Under the pieces are notes generated by a model. The model ran no database searches. It was not told the DNA's origin and saw only the letters and a list, made by a program, of their open reading frames with translations. Shown one piece after another: positions 24,477-36,005 of a stretch of DNA of 64,000 bases. This DNA comes from Cyprinodon diabolis. Its lineage: Eukaryota; Chordata; Actinopteri; Cyprinodontiformes; Cyprinodontidae. Position 1 is the first letter of the stretch. Each line of letters starts with the position of its first letter. The translations under genes and the position numbers were made by a program. The stretch is from assembly GCA_030533445.1 (NCBI GenBank), contig CM060068.1, positions 37,183,010 to 37,247,009 on the forward strand. Reading direction: 5' to 3'.

Positions 24477-25169
24477 AATAGTGTTGTGTGTATACACAGA
24501 GCAGAATAAACCTCCATACCACAACAGAGAGGACCAGGTAGTCCACCCTGCCTCTCAGTTAGGTTCTTATGCCTTCAATGTTGGAATGTTGCAGTATTGT
24601 TCTCGAAAAAAAAAAAAAAAAAGAGACAGTAATGTGATGTGTGACGTGATGCAAAATGTGTACAGTTTATTTTGAAGTTATGTTTGATCTTAAGTTAATG
24701 TAACAATAGTACCCCCTACCTGAGTTAAGGAGATCAGCGGTAAGTAAAATAATAGTATCAGCTTGAAAAGATATAAGTTTTGATTTTGTAAATAACTTTG
24801 AAACATTGGTTTAAAAGGGGGAGATGTAGTGAGACAGAATGTATGATGCGCGCATGCACAGGGGCAGGGCTACTTCGAGTAAACGGCTGTTAACGCATGT
24901 CCTGGCTCCGGTCTCTTTCTTATCTAGTACACGGTACAATACAGTACGGTAAAGCCCTCTGGGACCAGGCTGCATATGATACCGAATAGCCAATGAGCTG
25001 CTATCAGTCTGGGTTGCTGCTGCTACCTACTGTTAGACACAGCAGGCAAACCTATGGCAACAATGGGAAAGAAGGAGAAGACAATGAGAAAAAGAGAGCA
25101 GAAAAAGTGTGGACTGCTGCAAGAACTGTGGCTAACTGGTGACAGAAAAGTGAAATGGCGTGCTCAAAG
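24477..25169. other. Gypsy 3' non-coding tail, polypurine tract and LTR-like start
   Basis: An 18-A run lies near 24607-24624. TTAAAAGGGGGAGATG precedes TGTAGTGAGACAG at 24825, the expected polypurine tract and LTR start. A possible LTR end (CTAGTACA) is near 24931 but no second LTR copy exists here to prove it. Confidence 0.5.
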
Positions 25170-25345
25170 ATGACCCTGCATATTTTGAGTATGTTTGGCT
25201 CAACCTGCTGCTGTGAAGCAGGATTCTCCACCATGAACAGAATCAAAAATAAATATAGATCCAGGCTCAAGATGAGCACCTTGATATTTGCTTGAGAATG
25301 ACTTTGTCTCCATTCAAACCCAGGTTTAAAGCCTTGCAGGGCAGT
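25170..25345 (+). pseudogene. hAT transposase C-terminal dimerisation-domain fossil
   Basis: The frame MTLHILSMFGSTCCCEAGFS, then TMNRIKNKYRSRL, matches the hAT family C-terminal dimerisation region. A frameshift near 25290 follows, after which ICLRMTLSPFKPRFKAL reads in another frame. The rest of the transposase is missing. Confidence 0.75.
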
Positions 25346-26315
25346 TCGGTCAGTTCAGGTGTTTTATAAAATATGTGAATCAGGAAATTGTCTATATACC
25401 AAACTGAACTATTGTTATTCTCTATTTCAAAAAAATACTTTAGATTTCAAAAAGGAAAAAATGTATTATATATATATATATATATATCTTTTTTATTTAA
25501 AAAGACAATGTATAACATGGATGCATAAAAAAAACTCATTTTATTTCAGTATTAACTTCTGTTTAAAGTAACAGATTAAAATTAAAAATGTCTCCGGACC
25601 TTTACTGGTTGAGGATTTTCTTTATTTGGACACTGCTGATTTTTAATTGGTTACTCTTGCACTAGGCCCACACTCACCTGCTTAAGCAGATTTTTTTCTA
25701 GTGTACAAACATTTTACAACAATGGAATATCATGAACATTTTGATGCATGCTTCCTGACAAGAAAAGAAGAAATACAGATGTTAGAATTTTGCCAAACAG
25801 AGGGCTTTCTTTCTAAACCTAAAAAAAATCACCTGAGGATATTAAAAAGTCAGCAAGACTGGTTAGTGTAGAAAGTGAGTAAAAAGTATTAAGCTGAACC
25901 ATATAATACCCTTTTTATCAATGCCACTTTGCATTTGTGAGACATACTTTCTCTGGTCATGTTAACACCCTGTATTAAGCAGTACCTATTACAAAAAGGA
26001 AGAACATTGTTACAAACCGCTAACCACCTCTGTCTTCATGACAAATCCCATGATGATTCATAGAATGTCTTTTGAATAAAGCCTGTGAAAGTTACAACTG
26101 TCTTAACATGGTAGAAATCTGCATCGAACGGAATACTACTTTCAGTGGTTCACTAAGGTCCACACCTTTTTACTTATTTTTAACCAATCTAAGATTTAGT
26201 TCAGAGCTCTACTTTCCAAGTAAGGTAGAAACCTCTCAGAACTTTTGCATATAACCCAACACTCGCTGTTATAATGTCATTCCCATCTGACTGATTTCAT
26301 GATTCTTTAACATGT
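25346..26315. other. Intergenic, no gene
   Basis: AT-rich, with a TA run at about 25467-25487. No coding sequence or recognisable repeat. Confidence 0.5.
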
Positions 26316-26319
26316 TTAA

Positions 26320-27084
26320 AGTCGTAGGGTAGAGGCTGTTCCAACCGTTGCATTTCCGAATTCTCCCGGGTGATGCACGACTTTACACAAGTGAATAAAG
26401 TGAATGTGATTGCGCTATTAACAAGGGGGCGGAAGGTTCACAGGCAAGTTTGATTGTGGCCGGTTTGTCGGAAGCATCTTGCTAACTAGTTAGCAACTTA
26501 GTGCTAGTAGGTTCCCAATGGGAAATTGCATTGGGACCAAGTAGCACTAAATTGGTGACTTCGTTTTGTGTCGGAGGTCGTGAATAAGTCTCTTCTGTCT
26601 TACATTTTTTATTTAGAAGTGGGGACAAAGATGTTGTGGAAGAGACGGCAGAAGCTTGGTTTGGTGTAGAAGGCTTACAGCCGTACATGTTTGAGCCCTT
26701 GCTTCGCAACGCTGCCAGTTCAGTTAGCTCTACACCTGCTGAAGACACAGACGTCCATCCCCGTGAACACTGGGACGGAACTCAATGGTAAAGGAAATTA
26801 TTCTTATTTCTTATTTCAACCATTGCATATATTAGCTGCAACATATGACTCAAGATGCTATGACCGGAAAAAAATTATTGACAGATGACCGTTGATATAT
26901 GATTGGCCGAATTTAGGTGTACAGGCTGACATATAACTAACTGTCCTGCATAAGATAATGAAAAAAGAAAAACACAAATCAGAAATTTTCTAATTTTTGG
27001 GACAATATCATTTGATAAAGAGTACACTTATATACATATTTGAGCCAGAATGTTTTCACATATAAATATGATTTTCCTACGACT
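26320..27084 (+). mobile_element. 765-bp TTAA-flanked DNA element (Kolobok or piggyBac type)
   Basis: Termini AGTCGTAGG and CCTACGACT are inverted. Both are flanked by TTAA (26316-26319 and 27085-27088), the target duplication used by piggyBac and Kolobok elements. The terminal repeat is only 9 bp. A + strand fragment inside reads FGVEGLQPYMFEPLLRNAAS, resembling the PY-FEP motif of proteins carried by some fish DNA transposons and P2X7-like tails. Confidence 0.6.
26640..26790 (+). pseudogene. Acidic PYMFEP-motif peptide fragment in the TTAA element
   Basis: The frame from about 26623 reads DKDVVEETAEAWFGVEGLQP, then YMFEPLLRNAASSVSSTP, and ends in a possible splice donor region near 26789 (caatg/gtaaag). 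The PY-FEP motif with an acidic lead occurs in transposon-encoded fish proteins. The functional identity is unknown. Confidence 0.4.
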
Positions 27085-27185
27085 TTAAAGCTGCATCTCA
27101 AATTCTGACTGACTGAGAGTTTTTTTTGTGTGTGTGTGCTCACTTTTCTTAGTTCTAAGCTTTCAACCAATCCTGAAATTAATGG

Positions 27186-27449
27186 GTAAAAAAAACAAAC
27201 AAACTGAAATCTAAATCATTTTTTCTTGAATTGAAGTAGTAAGTGAGACACTTTGACAATCAAACGAAATTTAAAATAGGAAAAACAATTGCATTGTTTT
27301 ATTTCAAGTGCATATTATCTAATTATCTTATTTTAAGAGTAAAAGAATCTCATTCCAATGGCATATCACCTTATTTAGCTACCTTAGATTAAGGGTAAAT
27401 ACACTTAATTTAAGTTATTTGCACTTATTTCCAGACCGTTTTTGCAGTG
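27186..27449 (+). mobile_element. TA-flanked MITE, copy 1
   Basis: A member of a roughly 290-bp family with CACTGGAAAAA ends. It has the internal ATTGCATTGT.TTATTTCAAGTGCAT and TTAAGGGTAAATACACTTAA blocks and ends TTTTTGCAGTG/TA. The left end is degenerate. Confidence 0.75.
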
Positions 27450-30400
27450 TATGAAATGAAGATCAGTCTTGCTCTTACAACTTCTCTTTAGATGCATTCA
27501 TTTGTGTAGAGGGAACAAATCAGGTTTGTGAAACTGTTTAGTCATCTGACCTATACTGTTGAGTATCAGGATATTAGATAGTGAGGTGCTCAGAAGAATT
27601 CCCAAAACATGCAACATCTTCCGATTTCTCAACGCATACGTGGTGAGTTAAATAACAATATTCACAATGTGTCACCTTTTAACCTTGGTGTGTTAAAAAT
27701 ACAGGTACATTGTTCTTGTGAAAGGTCTTTAATGTGCTTGTTTATTTTAAGCTATACATTCACTATATTAAGTAGGATAATCGTTAAAGGAAATTTATGT
27801 CAGTACAGCTCAGAAAGTCTGGAAAGTGCACAAAACATAGGTTTTGCATTTAACTTGTAATTTATTTAGAAAATAAATCTTTATAAATCGCTAATTTCTA
27901 ATTTTGCTTTAAAAAAAACTATTAACTGCAGCTTAGAACCCTGGTTACTGAAGGGAAATAAAACATAGCAAGAGTTTATTTTTGTGGTGGCATTCTTTTA
28001 ATGTACCATATTGATTAATGGATACATTAATCAATATGGTATTTTATATGAATTAAAAACTTGAGTGATAATTATTGTTTTCTTTCTTTTTTACATATAA
28101 ATATTGTATGCTACAGAGCTGGTGTATATCATATAGGTAAATTACAAGCCTTTTTCATCCTGGAAGATGCAACTTGTGTTGATTAGTTATTTTTAATGCT
28201 TTGTTCTCATATTTATACAGATTATTTGGGGAAATTGCATGAATGCACATCTTCATATAATTAATACACATATTCATATGATTAATAAACATCTTATAAA
28301 CTTCTTACCTGGCTGTATTTGCAAGGACAAGTGTTAACAGAGCCTTTTAAAATAAAGATGAAACTATCATATTTAAAATCAATATGACAATGTGAAGTTT
28401 ACATTTTTTTTAATGTTTAGATGCCACATGCTAGACGTCCCTAATGAGGAATATTGCACCTTCTGTTTAGATGTTAATTCACTTGTTGAGAAACCAGGTT
28501 CCCAAACATTATACACTGCAATCTTTTCCATATAAACATAGTTTTTTAAGTTCTGGTCATTTTATAGCTCTTGCTGCTTTTTTGATTTTTTGATAGAGTT
28601 GGCAGATTACGTTTTCCATAGTATTTACAAGCCAAAGCTAGTAGCTTCTTAACCAACTAGAGAGTTAAAACAATAATATTTTTTTGTCATTGCACCTTTG
28701 TGTTTTACTTTAAAACTCCTCCCATGCATTTAGCCCACCTTTTTAAAGAGTTCATCCTGCATTCCTAGAATGGAACTGTCCTGCTCTAGCTATGACCTCT
28801 CATGTTATGGTATGTTTGCAGAAGCACCTCGTCTGATCAATCTCAATACCTCAAATTAAGGAAATTAATAGCCCGTCTGCAGTCACCATAAGTGCTATCT
28901 AAATAGTGTTAGCAGTTAGGAATGAGCTAGGACCAGGAAGCATTCCGCACCATCACTTGAAGCTATGCAGTTCCCACAATCCTTTGCATCACAGGCCTTA
29001 TTACCACAACCCACCTCACGGACCTTAACAAATAAAAGTTTTGTGACATGTACTGTATTTGAAAAATGAAAATGACCTCACCTTAATATGTTTTGTATTT
29101 TGAAATGCTGTTTGCTACATTTGTGTAACTTGTTTTTGTAGTTCTTTTTCAGAAGGCTGGAATCCCAATTTGACCAGCGTTATTCATGTGAGCATCTGCT
29201 GCATAAAGATGTCCGTAAGGCTAAGGGCTGTCCGGATTCTGCGTAGCAGTCCTTAGATGCTTTCTTACCCTGGATAATGTTCTGTTTACCCCACGAAAGG
29301 TGAAGGAAAGGAGCTAGGAACAGGAGCTAGGAGCTATGATTTAAGGTATTCGGATCAAGCATTCTGGAAAAAAAATACAAAAAATAAAAGTTAAAACAAA
29401 TGAAGCAAACAGCTGAAGTTGTCTGATATAAAACAGGAATGTAAATGTCACAAAATAATGCATCTCAGTTTCAACCTTTATGAGTATTCTAAAATTGCAC
29501 ATTTTTAAAGATTTTTTTATATGAAATAAAGACAAGAAAACATGATAACAAGATATTTAATATCCTTTAATCAGCCTTAACTATAAAAGAGCAATCTGTA
29601 CAGGGCAAAAATGGAAAAGCATTTTTGAGTTTTAGCAGAATTTATTCCACTTAAGTATAACAGAGCTATTTAACAATTACAGACACTGCAGGGAATCAAT
29701 TCCTACCTCAGTGTTGCTCTCAGTGTGTGCAGACATGTCTGGTGCTAAACCTGTTTTCCCTTCTATTTATCATACAGCTACGCTCCATTGAACTTTTATC
29801 TTAAGCCCCTCAGACCACAGATTATCCAAATAAGGTAACAGAACACGGTGAATGGAAATTCACAGATCATCACAGTTTCCAAAACAGTTAACAAAGAATT
29901 TCACAGGTTATCATAGGTTATTATAGGCCTTCAAAGGTCTCACAAAACAGAAAACATAGGAATTTTACAACCCTTATTCCATAACAGAGTATACAATTAA
30001 CATTCCTACATTTTCTCGAACATAACATTAAGCCTTTTTTTTCAAGAGATGAATGGTAAAAGCTCAAACAACTTAATAACAATACCTGTAAACAGCTAAC
30101 TTTCCTGTTTTCTACTAAACATCTTGTTACTGATTTATGGAGCTCCAAAAGCCTATGTAAGGCAAGCATTTAGATTATCTGATAAATGTAAAAAAGGAAA
30201 AAAACAAAAAAACAAGACAAAAATATAAATTAGACAGGAGATCAAAGATAAAATATCATTGTGCTTTAGGCCCCAGGTGTTCAAAGTCAGGTATTTTATG
30301 TGTTTTCCTGCTTTAACACACCCGATTGAGATAATTGAAGCTCAGCAAAAACCAGATGAAATCATAACAGTTGAAACGGGGACAAATCCAAAGCATGCAG

Positions 30401-30533
30401 GACACAGGACCTAAAGAACTGGAGTTGGAAACCCTGCTAGGCCCTACCTCCAACAGGTGTTATTCCAATACTGGATAGGATGTACAGACAAGCAGTTGAT
30501 AGAAAAATCATTTTTCTGTTGGTTCAAGATTCA
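27450..30533. other. Intergenic, no gene
   Basis: AT-rich with no exon recognised. The only structure I see is the 17-bp inverted repeat at 28004-28041. The short frames here have no similarity I recognise. Confidence 0.5.
28004..28041. repeat. Perfect 17-bp inverted repeat
   Basis: TACCATATTGATTAATG, spacer GATA, then the exact reverse complement. No transposon ends were found around it. Confidence 0.9.
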
Positions 30534-30541
30534 GTTTAAAC

Positions 30542-31395
30542 TAGTGTTGCACCGATGCCATTTTTTGGCCCCGATACCCAATAACTGGCTGTGCATTATC
30601 GGCCGATACTGATATCATACCGATACCAACTGTTTGACATTGATGTGTGTGTATATGTATATATATATATATATATACACACACACATATATATATATTT
30701 TCACCTGGTTCCTCTACTATTTGTGTGTTTGCCTCCCATCAGCGCCAGGTTATTCGTGTGTTTTTCTGAGACATTCCCTAGCAATCTTTAGTCTGTCTGT
30801 TTCCCTGATTGTGACCAGTTTCTGCCCTGAGGATGTCCCTGTCAGCTCTGTTTGTCATTTCTGGTCCTGGATTCTACCGGCTTCTGAACCTGGAACTGTC
30901 TCCTGACTTCGGCCTTGGATTTCCCTTCTGGACTCTGTTGCTGCTCGGCGTCGGCTGGCGCCTGCTCCGCTCGCTGTCTAGGACCTCTGGGGGCGTCGCC
31001 CGCTGCTTCTGCGGACAAACCTCCGCGAACGGACTGAACTTTGAATCAGAGATCCGCCCCGCAGCAGACGAGCAGCCCCGCGCACCTGTTTGTTTAATAA
31101 ACGCTTTGAACTTTCCCACTGCCTGTCTCATCTTGAATTCTGGGTCCAACATTCTGAGATCATTACATTGTCAAGCTGCTGCCTACCTGTGTGAAGCAGG
31201 AAAAAGACTAATACAAAGTAATTCCAGTAGAACTTTGTATTGCCTACCTGGAATTTTTGACAATAGTTGAATAAACTTTTGACTATCAAAATGGTATCAG
31301 TGCCCTATTTGTTGGTACTCACCGATACCGATACCACCATTTTAGTGCTGGATCTGGGCCCCGACGATACTGGTACCGGTATCGGAGCAACACTA
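30542..31395. mobile_element. 854-bp CGATACC-family hAT-like element with nested LTR-like insert
   Basis: Terminus TAGTGTTGCACCGAT at the left and ATCGGAGCAACACTA at the right. Flanks GTTTAAAC (30534-30541) and ATTTAAAC (31396-31403) form an 8-bp duplication with one mismatch. Both halves align with the 352-bp copy at 5168, but about 470 bp of unrelated sequence interrupts the middle. Confidence 0.8.
30699..31168 (+). mobile_element. LTR-like retroelement fragment nested in the hAT element
   Basis: This is the sequence absent from the 5168 copy. It is much more GC-rich than the surroundings. It has AATAAA at 31096-31101 followed by GCTTTGAACTTTCCCACTGC, then GGGTCCAACATTCTGAG and an end at ...CATTACA. 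This layout resembles the 3' half of a fish Gypsy LTR. The exact boundaries and the target duplication are not visible. Confidence 0.5.
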
Positions 31396-31403
31396 ATTTA
31401 AAC

Positions 31404-31914
31404 GTTTTTATTCCCGGGGTCGTTTCCTTTTTTTGCATACTCATATTTTAGAAGATATTTCCTTGGTATCACTAATGAAAAGGTCCTAAATGCATGTGAA
31501 AATTTGATAAGAAATTTTTCTGAGTAAGAGTAAACAAATAAAATCTACCTAAATAAAACCTTCTGGACATCTACAGACAATACCTCTTGCTCATGCTTTA
31601 AAGAAGGAAATTAACACATTAGACTGAGATTACAACATGTGATATGCATCTGTAGCCAGGCTGGTGTCCATGCAACAAGCAGTTGAAAGGTTAGGCATGT
31701 TTTGACTGGAAATAATCCAGGCAGACCCTTAAGGTTTTAGAGCACTGCAGAAATGCTTGATTTCAGTGGATTGAGGATGTTGTTGGTTTTAGTCAGTAAT
31801 TTTTTTTTGGCTTTGCTCAGTTTTGTGGAATTCAGGTCTGTTTGGGCTGTGGTCACTAAATAAGAGAGGGCAGCAGGTAGCTTTTTAGGAGAGCCTCAGA
31901 CAAAGATCTGGACA
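31404..31914. other. Intergenic, no gene
   Basis: No coding sequence or clear repeat. Confidence 0.5.
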
Positions 31915-32175
31915 TAAATTCTAAAAATAAGTGCATTTGTTCTTGGATTCAGGGGGTTAAAAAAGACATTTTGCCAATGGAACAAGACAATTTACATTTA
32001 AAGAAAGAAAAAACGATTACATTGTCTTATTTCAAGTGCATGTTATCTAATTATCTTATTTTAAGAAGAAAAATATTAATTCCATTGGCAAACTACCTCA
32101 TTTACCTACTCAAATTAAGGGTAAATAAACTTAATTTAAGACATTTTCACTTATTTCTAGTTTGTCCTTCCAGTG
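31915..32175 (+). mobile_element. TA-flanked MITE, copy 2 (left end missing)
   Basis: Begins within the family at AAAATAAGTGCATTTGTTC and ends CTTCCAGTG followed by TA. It aligns along its length with the copy at 32353, 180 bp away, in the same orientation. Confidence 0.75.
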
Positions 32176-32352
32176 TAATTAGTGTGTGCTAGTCTCAGAG
32201 TTAGTCAGCTACAAGAATGTTATTGTTGCTAAATAGGGCAAGCCCCCTTGTCCATCACACTGCAGTTGCATCAAGACTTTTTATTTTAGTAAACACTTTT
32301 TCTATTTATTTTGTTTAAATCCAAATAAAATGTAGACAGATTTAAAGCTCTA

Positions 32353-32646
32353 CACTGAAAAAAAAAAGAAATCTAGATAACAATTTTTTTTCTTAAAATA
32401 AGTGCATTTGTTCTTGTATTGAGGGGGCAAAAGAGACATTTTGCCAATGGAACAAGAAAATTTACACTTAAAATAAGAAAACACCATTGCATTGTCCTAT
32501 ATTCAGGTGCATATGATCTAATTATCTTCTTTTAAGAGTAAAAATACTAATTCCATTGGCAAATCATCTCATTTACCTACTCAAATTAAGGGTAAATACA
32601 CTTAATTTAAGATATTTTTACTCATTTCTAGATCGTTTTTCCAGTG
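32353..32646 (+). mobile_element. TA-flanked MITE, copy 3 (complete)
   Basis: Starts CACTGAAAAA and ends TTTTTCCAGTG, each bordered by TA (32351-32352 and 32647-32648). At 294 bp it gives the clearest full-length boundaries of the family. Confidence 0.85.
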
Positions 32647-33472
32647 TATCAGATCGGGTTGCAGTTACAGATGTTGTTTGCTTCAGCTTTTTGCCATGGT
32701 GGAGTTGCTCCAGCAATAATGGCAGCCCACAGCTTGCATCAGTGAAGTGCCCAACACATGAGAATGTCCACACAGGAAAATGTCCAGTCAACACTTCTGA
32801 TGGTGGAAACCAGCTTTGCTTTGCTGGGAGATGACAGAGGAGTGAGTCATGCTGTGACATAAATGTTTAGCGAACATGTGTCTATGTTGTTTAGTTTACA
32901 GTTTTGAGGATTGGTTTTCCTATTTATCGTCACTCTGATCATAAACAATTAAACAAAATGTCTGTTGGCATGGAAAATGATACACATAAAGACAACATTC
33001 CCTGCTGCCACTAATAATCGAGAACAAAATTGGGCACAAACCAAGTAAGAGGCTCAATGAAGGATAATTTTTATGAGCCTTGAGAGTTAGCAATGTCTTC
33101 ATATTGCAAACCTTTTAGTTTCTGCAGCTGAACACCTTGAAAATAAATACCTTTGCTTGTGTGGGTGCAAAATCTCACGTACAGAGAAAAAAAACAGGGA
33201 GTGTCAAAGTGTTTGATAGCAAGACTGACTTCTTGTTTAGTCATATGTATGAATCCCTGGGGAGTCTCTGCTGGAATGCAGCCTGTAATCTGTGCTAATT
33301 GTTCACAGTCAACACGATAAATCCTCAGGAACTTAGTTAAAATGACTCAGCTGTTAGAAAATTCTATTTGAGATCTAGAAATAAAACCCAAACTTCTGCT
33401 CTGCGGATGAATTCAACATTAACAAATGATGTTTGAGATTGATTCCAACATATAGCCATTTTTTACATGCCG
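32647..33472. other. Intergenic between MITE copies
   Basis: No coding sequence or further repeat recognised. Confidence 0.45.
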
Positions 33473-33759
33473 CACTGGAAAAAAAACTCAAAATCTAGAT
33501 AAGTCATTTTTTCTTAAAATAAGTGATTTGTTCTTGAATTGAGAAGGTAAAAGAGACATTTTGCCAATAGAACAAAACAATTTACATTTAAAATAAGAAA
33601 AAACAACTGCATTGTCTTATTTCAAGTGAATTTTATCTAAATATCTTATTTTAAGAGTAAAAATACTAATTCCATTGCACCACATTAACCTACTCAAATT
33701 AAGGGTAAATACACGTAATTTAATAAATTTTTACTTATTTCTAGTTCGTTTTTCCAGTG
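33473..33759 (+). mobile_element. TA-flanked MITE, copy 4
   Basis: CACTGGAAAAA to TTTTTCCAGTG, 287 bp, same orientation as copies 1-3. The flanking dinucleotides (CG and TG) have mutated from TA. Confidence 0.8.
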
Positions 33760-35000
<1,241 letters not shown>

Positions 35001-35371
35001 TGTTGGGTTTTAATCCAGAGAAATGTGAGTTTAAAAGATTAAAAGGAAATAATCAACACAGAGACAGGGTTTTGTGACGTCAGCGTCTGCAGAGCGGAGA
35101 GAAGCTGCTGGCTTGGAAAACCAGCACCTTCTCACACAGATCCCTTCATGGCAAAGCCTTTTATTAACAGTTTACAACATCAAACAGGCGGGTCTAAAAC
35201 AGAAGACCCAGTAATGATTATGTGGGAGGATGCAGCTAATAAGATAGTGTGAATTGACCAACTGGCTGGATGGAAGTCACACAACCGTGTGATTCTGCCT
35301 CATGACATACTGGAGGTCATAAAAGTTTATGACCCTTCTGGTTGAATCACAGGATAGTTATCACTCTAACA
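35001..35371 (-). repeat. 3' LTR of the provirus
   Basis: 371 bp, identical in length to the right copy, with seven differences. On the - strand it starts TGTTAGAGTGATAAC and ends in CCCAACA. It carries an AATAAA at 35165-35160 (- strand). Confidence 0.93.
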
Positions 35372-35384
35372 TTTCCCTCCTCTT
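35372..35384 (-). promoter_or_regulatory. Polypurine tract
   Basis: On the - strand AAGAGGAGGGAAA lies directly against the 3' LTR start, the position used to prime plus-strand DNA synthesis in retroelements. Confidence 0.8.
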
Positions 35385-35419
35385 ATACATAAAAACATCA
35401 GCATCTTTCAATTCATATT

Positions 35420-35500
35420 GTATTCATAGGAGTAGGAATATGAGTACAAACATAACAGTCTGTTTTGTTCAAATCTTCAGCAACGCGCTTGGAATGCTGC
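35420..35500 (-). pseudogene. Probable envelope N-terminal fragment
   Basis: A - strand frame of about 25 codons contains LNKTDCYVCTHIPT, with a CxxC resembling the motif near the start of gammaretrovirus-like surface subunits. It lies between the integrase remnant and the 3' LTR, where env is expected. The frame stops soon afterwards and the rest of env is deleted. Confidence 0.4.
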
Positions 35501-35844
35501 CACCACATATTGGCACTGTAGGATGACTTGCTGTGGATCCATCAAAAATCCTCCTGCTCTTCCTTTGTTTCAGACAGTCAGTTTGAGTTCCTAGGAACAC
35601 CGGTCCAACAGTCATCACCGGGCAGCAAAACCACTTTGGTTTTTCAGATCTTTGCCAGTCCATCCAAGGAAACACCCACTAACCGGACTCTAAAAGACTG
35701 GGTTAGGTTGGTTTCTTCACCAGCGTTGAGACGATTGGTGCTAAAAAAACCAAACCCCTTTGAAGCTGGACTTCACCACAGATCTATACCTTAGTCGTGG
35801 GGTCCCTGTGAAAGTAACTGGGCTTTTTTGCTGAGGAAAATTTT

Positions 35845-36005
35845 TTAATCAGTTTACAATGACTCTGGTGGATCCAAGTGTTTCTCTCCTGGATCTTCAC
35901 AGTGGTGGGGGTTGTTAGTTGCTCTATGTAGGGTCCTTCCCACCTCGGAGCTTCCCAACTCTTCCCATTGATGATTTTAATCAGCTCTCGGTCTCCAGGC
36001 CTTCC
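35845..36005 (-). pseudogene. Integrase C-terminal fragment (GPY-type module)
   Basis: The - strand frame shows PRWEGPY and then TWIHQSHCK, the GPY/F module and conserved end of retroviral-type integrases. The zinc-binding and catalytic domains are not found upstream. Confidence 0.65.

Larger units (their letters stand above)
20000..24931 (+). mobile_element. Decayed, 5'-truncated Ty3/Gypsy retrotransposon split by a Tc1 insertion
   Basis: In order: gag zinc knuckles, aspartic protease, reverse transcriptase, RNase H (after the Tc1 insertion), integrase, a polypurine tract AAAAGGGGGAGATG at about 24813-24826, and an LTR-like start TGTAGTGAGACAG at 24825. The arrangement and K02A2.6-like sequence fit the Mag-like branch of Ty3/Gypsy. 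The 5' LTR and most of gag are missing. Two frameshifts (near 20710 and 20850), a stop at 23397 and the insertion make it inactive. The 3' boundary is uncertain. Confidence 0.88.

Noticed and set aside
30833..31270. 145-codon + strand frame with GC-rich codons
   Set aside because: It lies in the LTR-like insert within a hAT element and runs across the insert boundary into transposon sequence.
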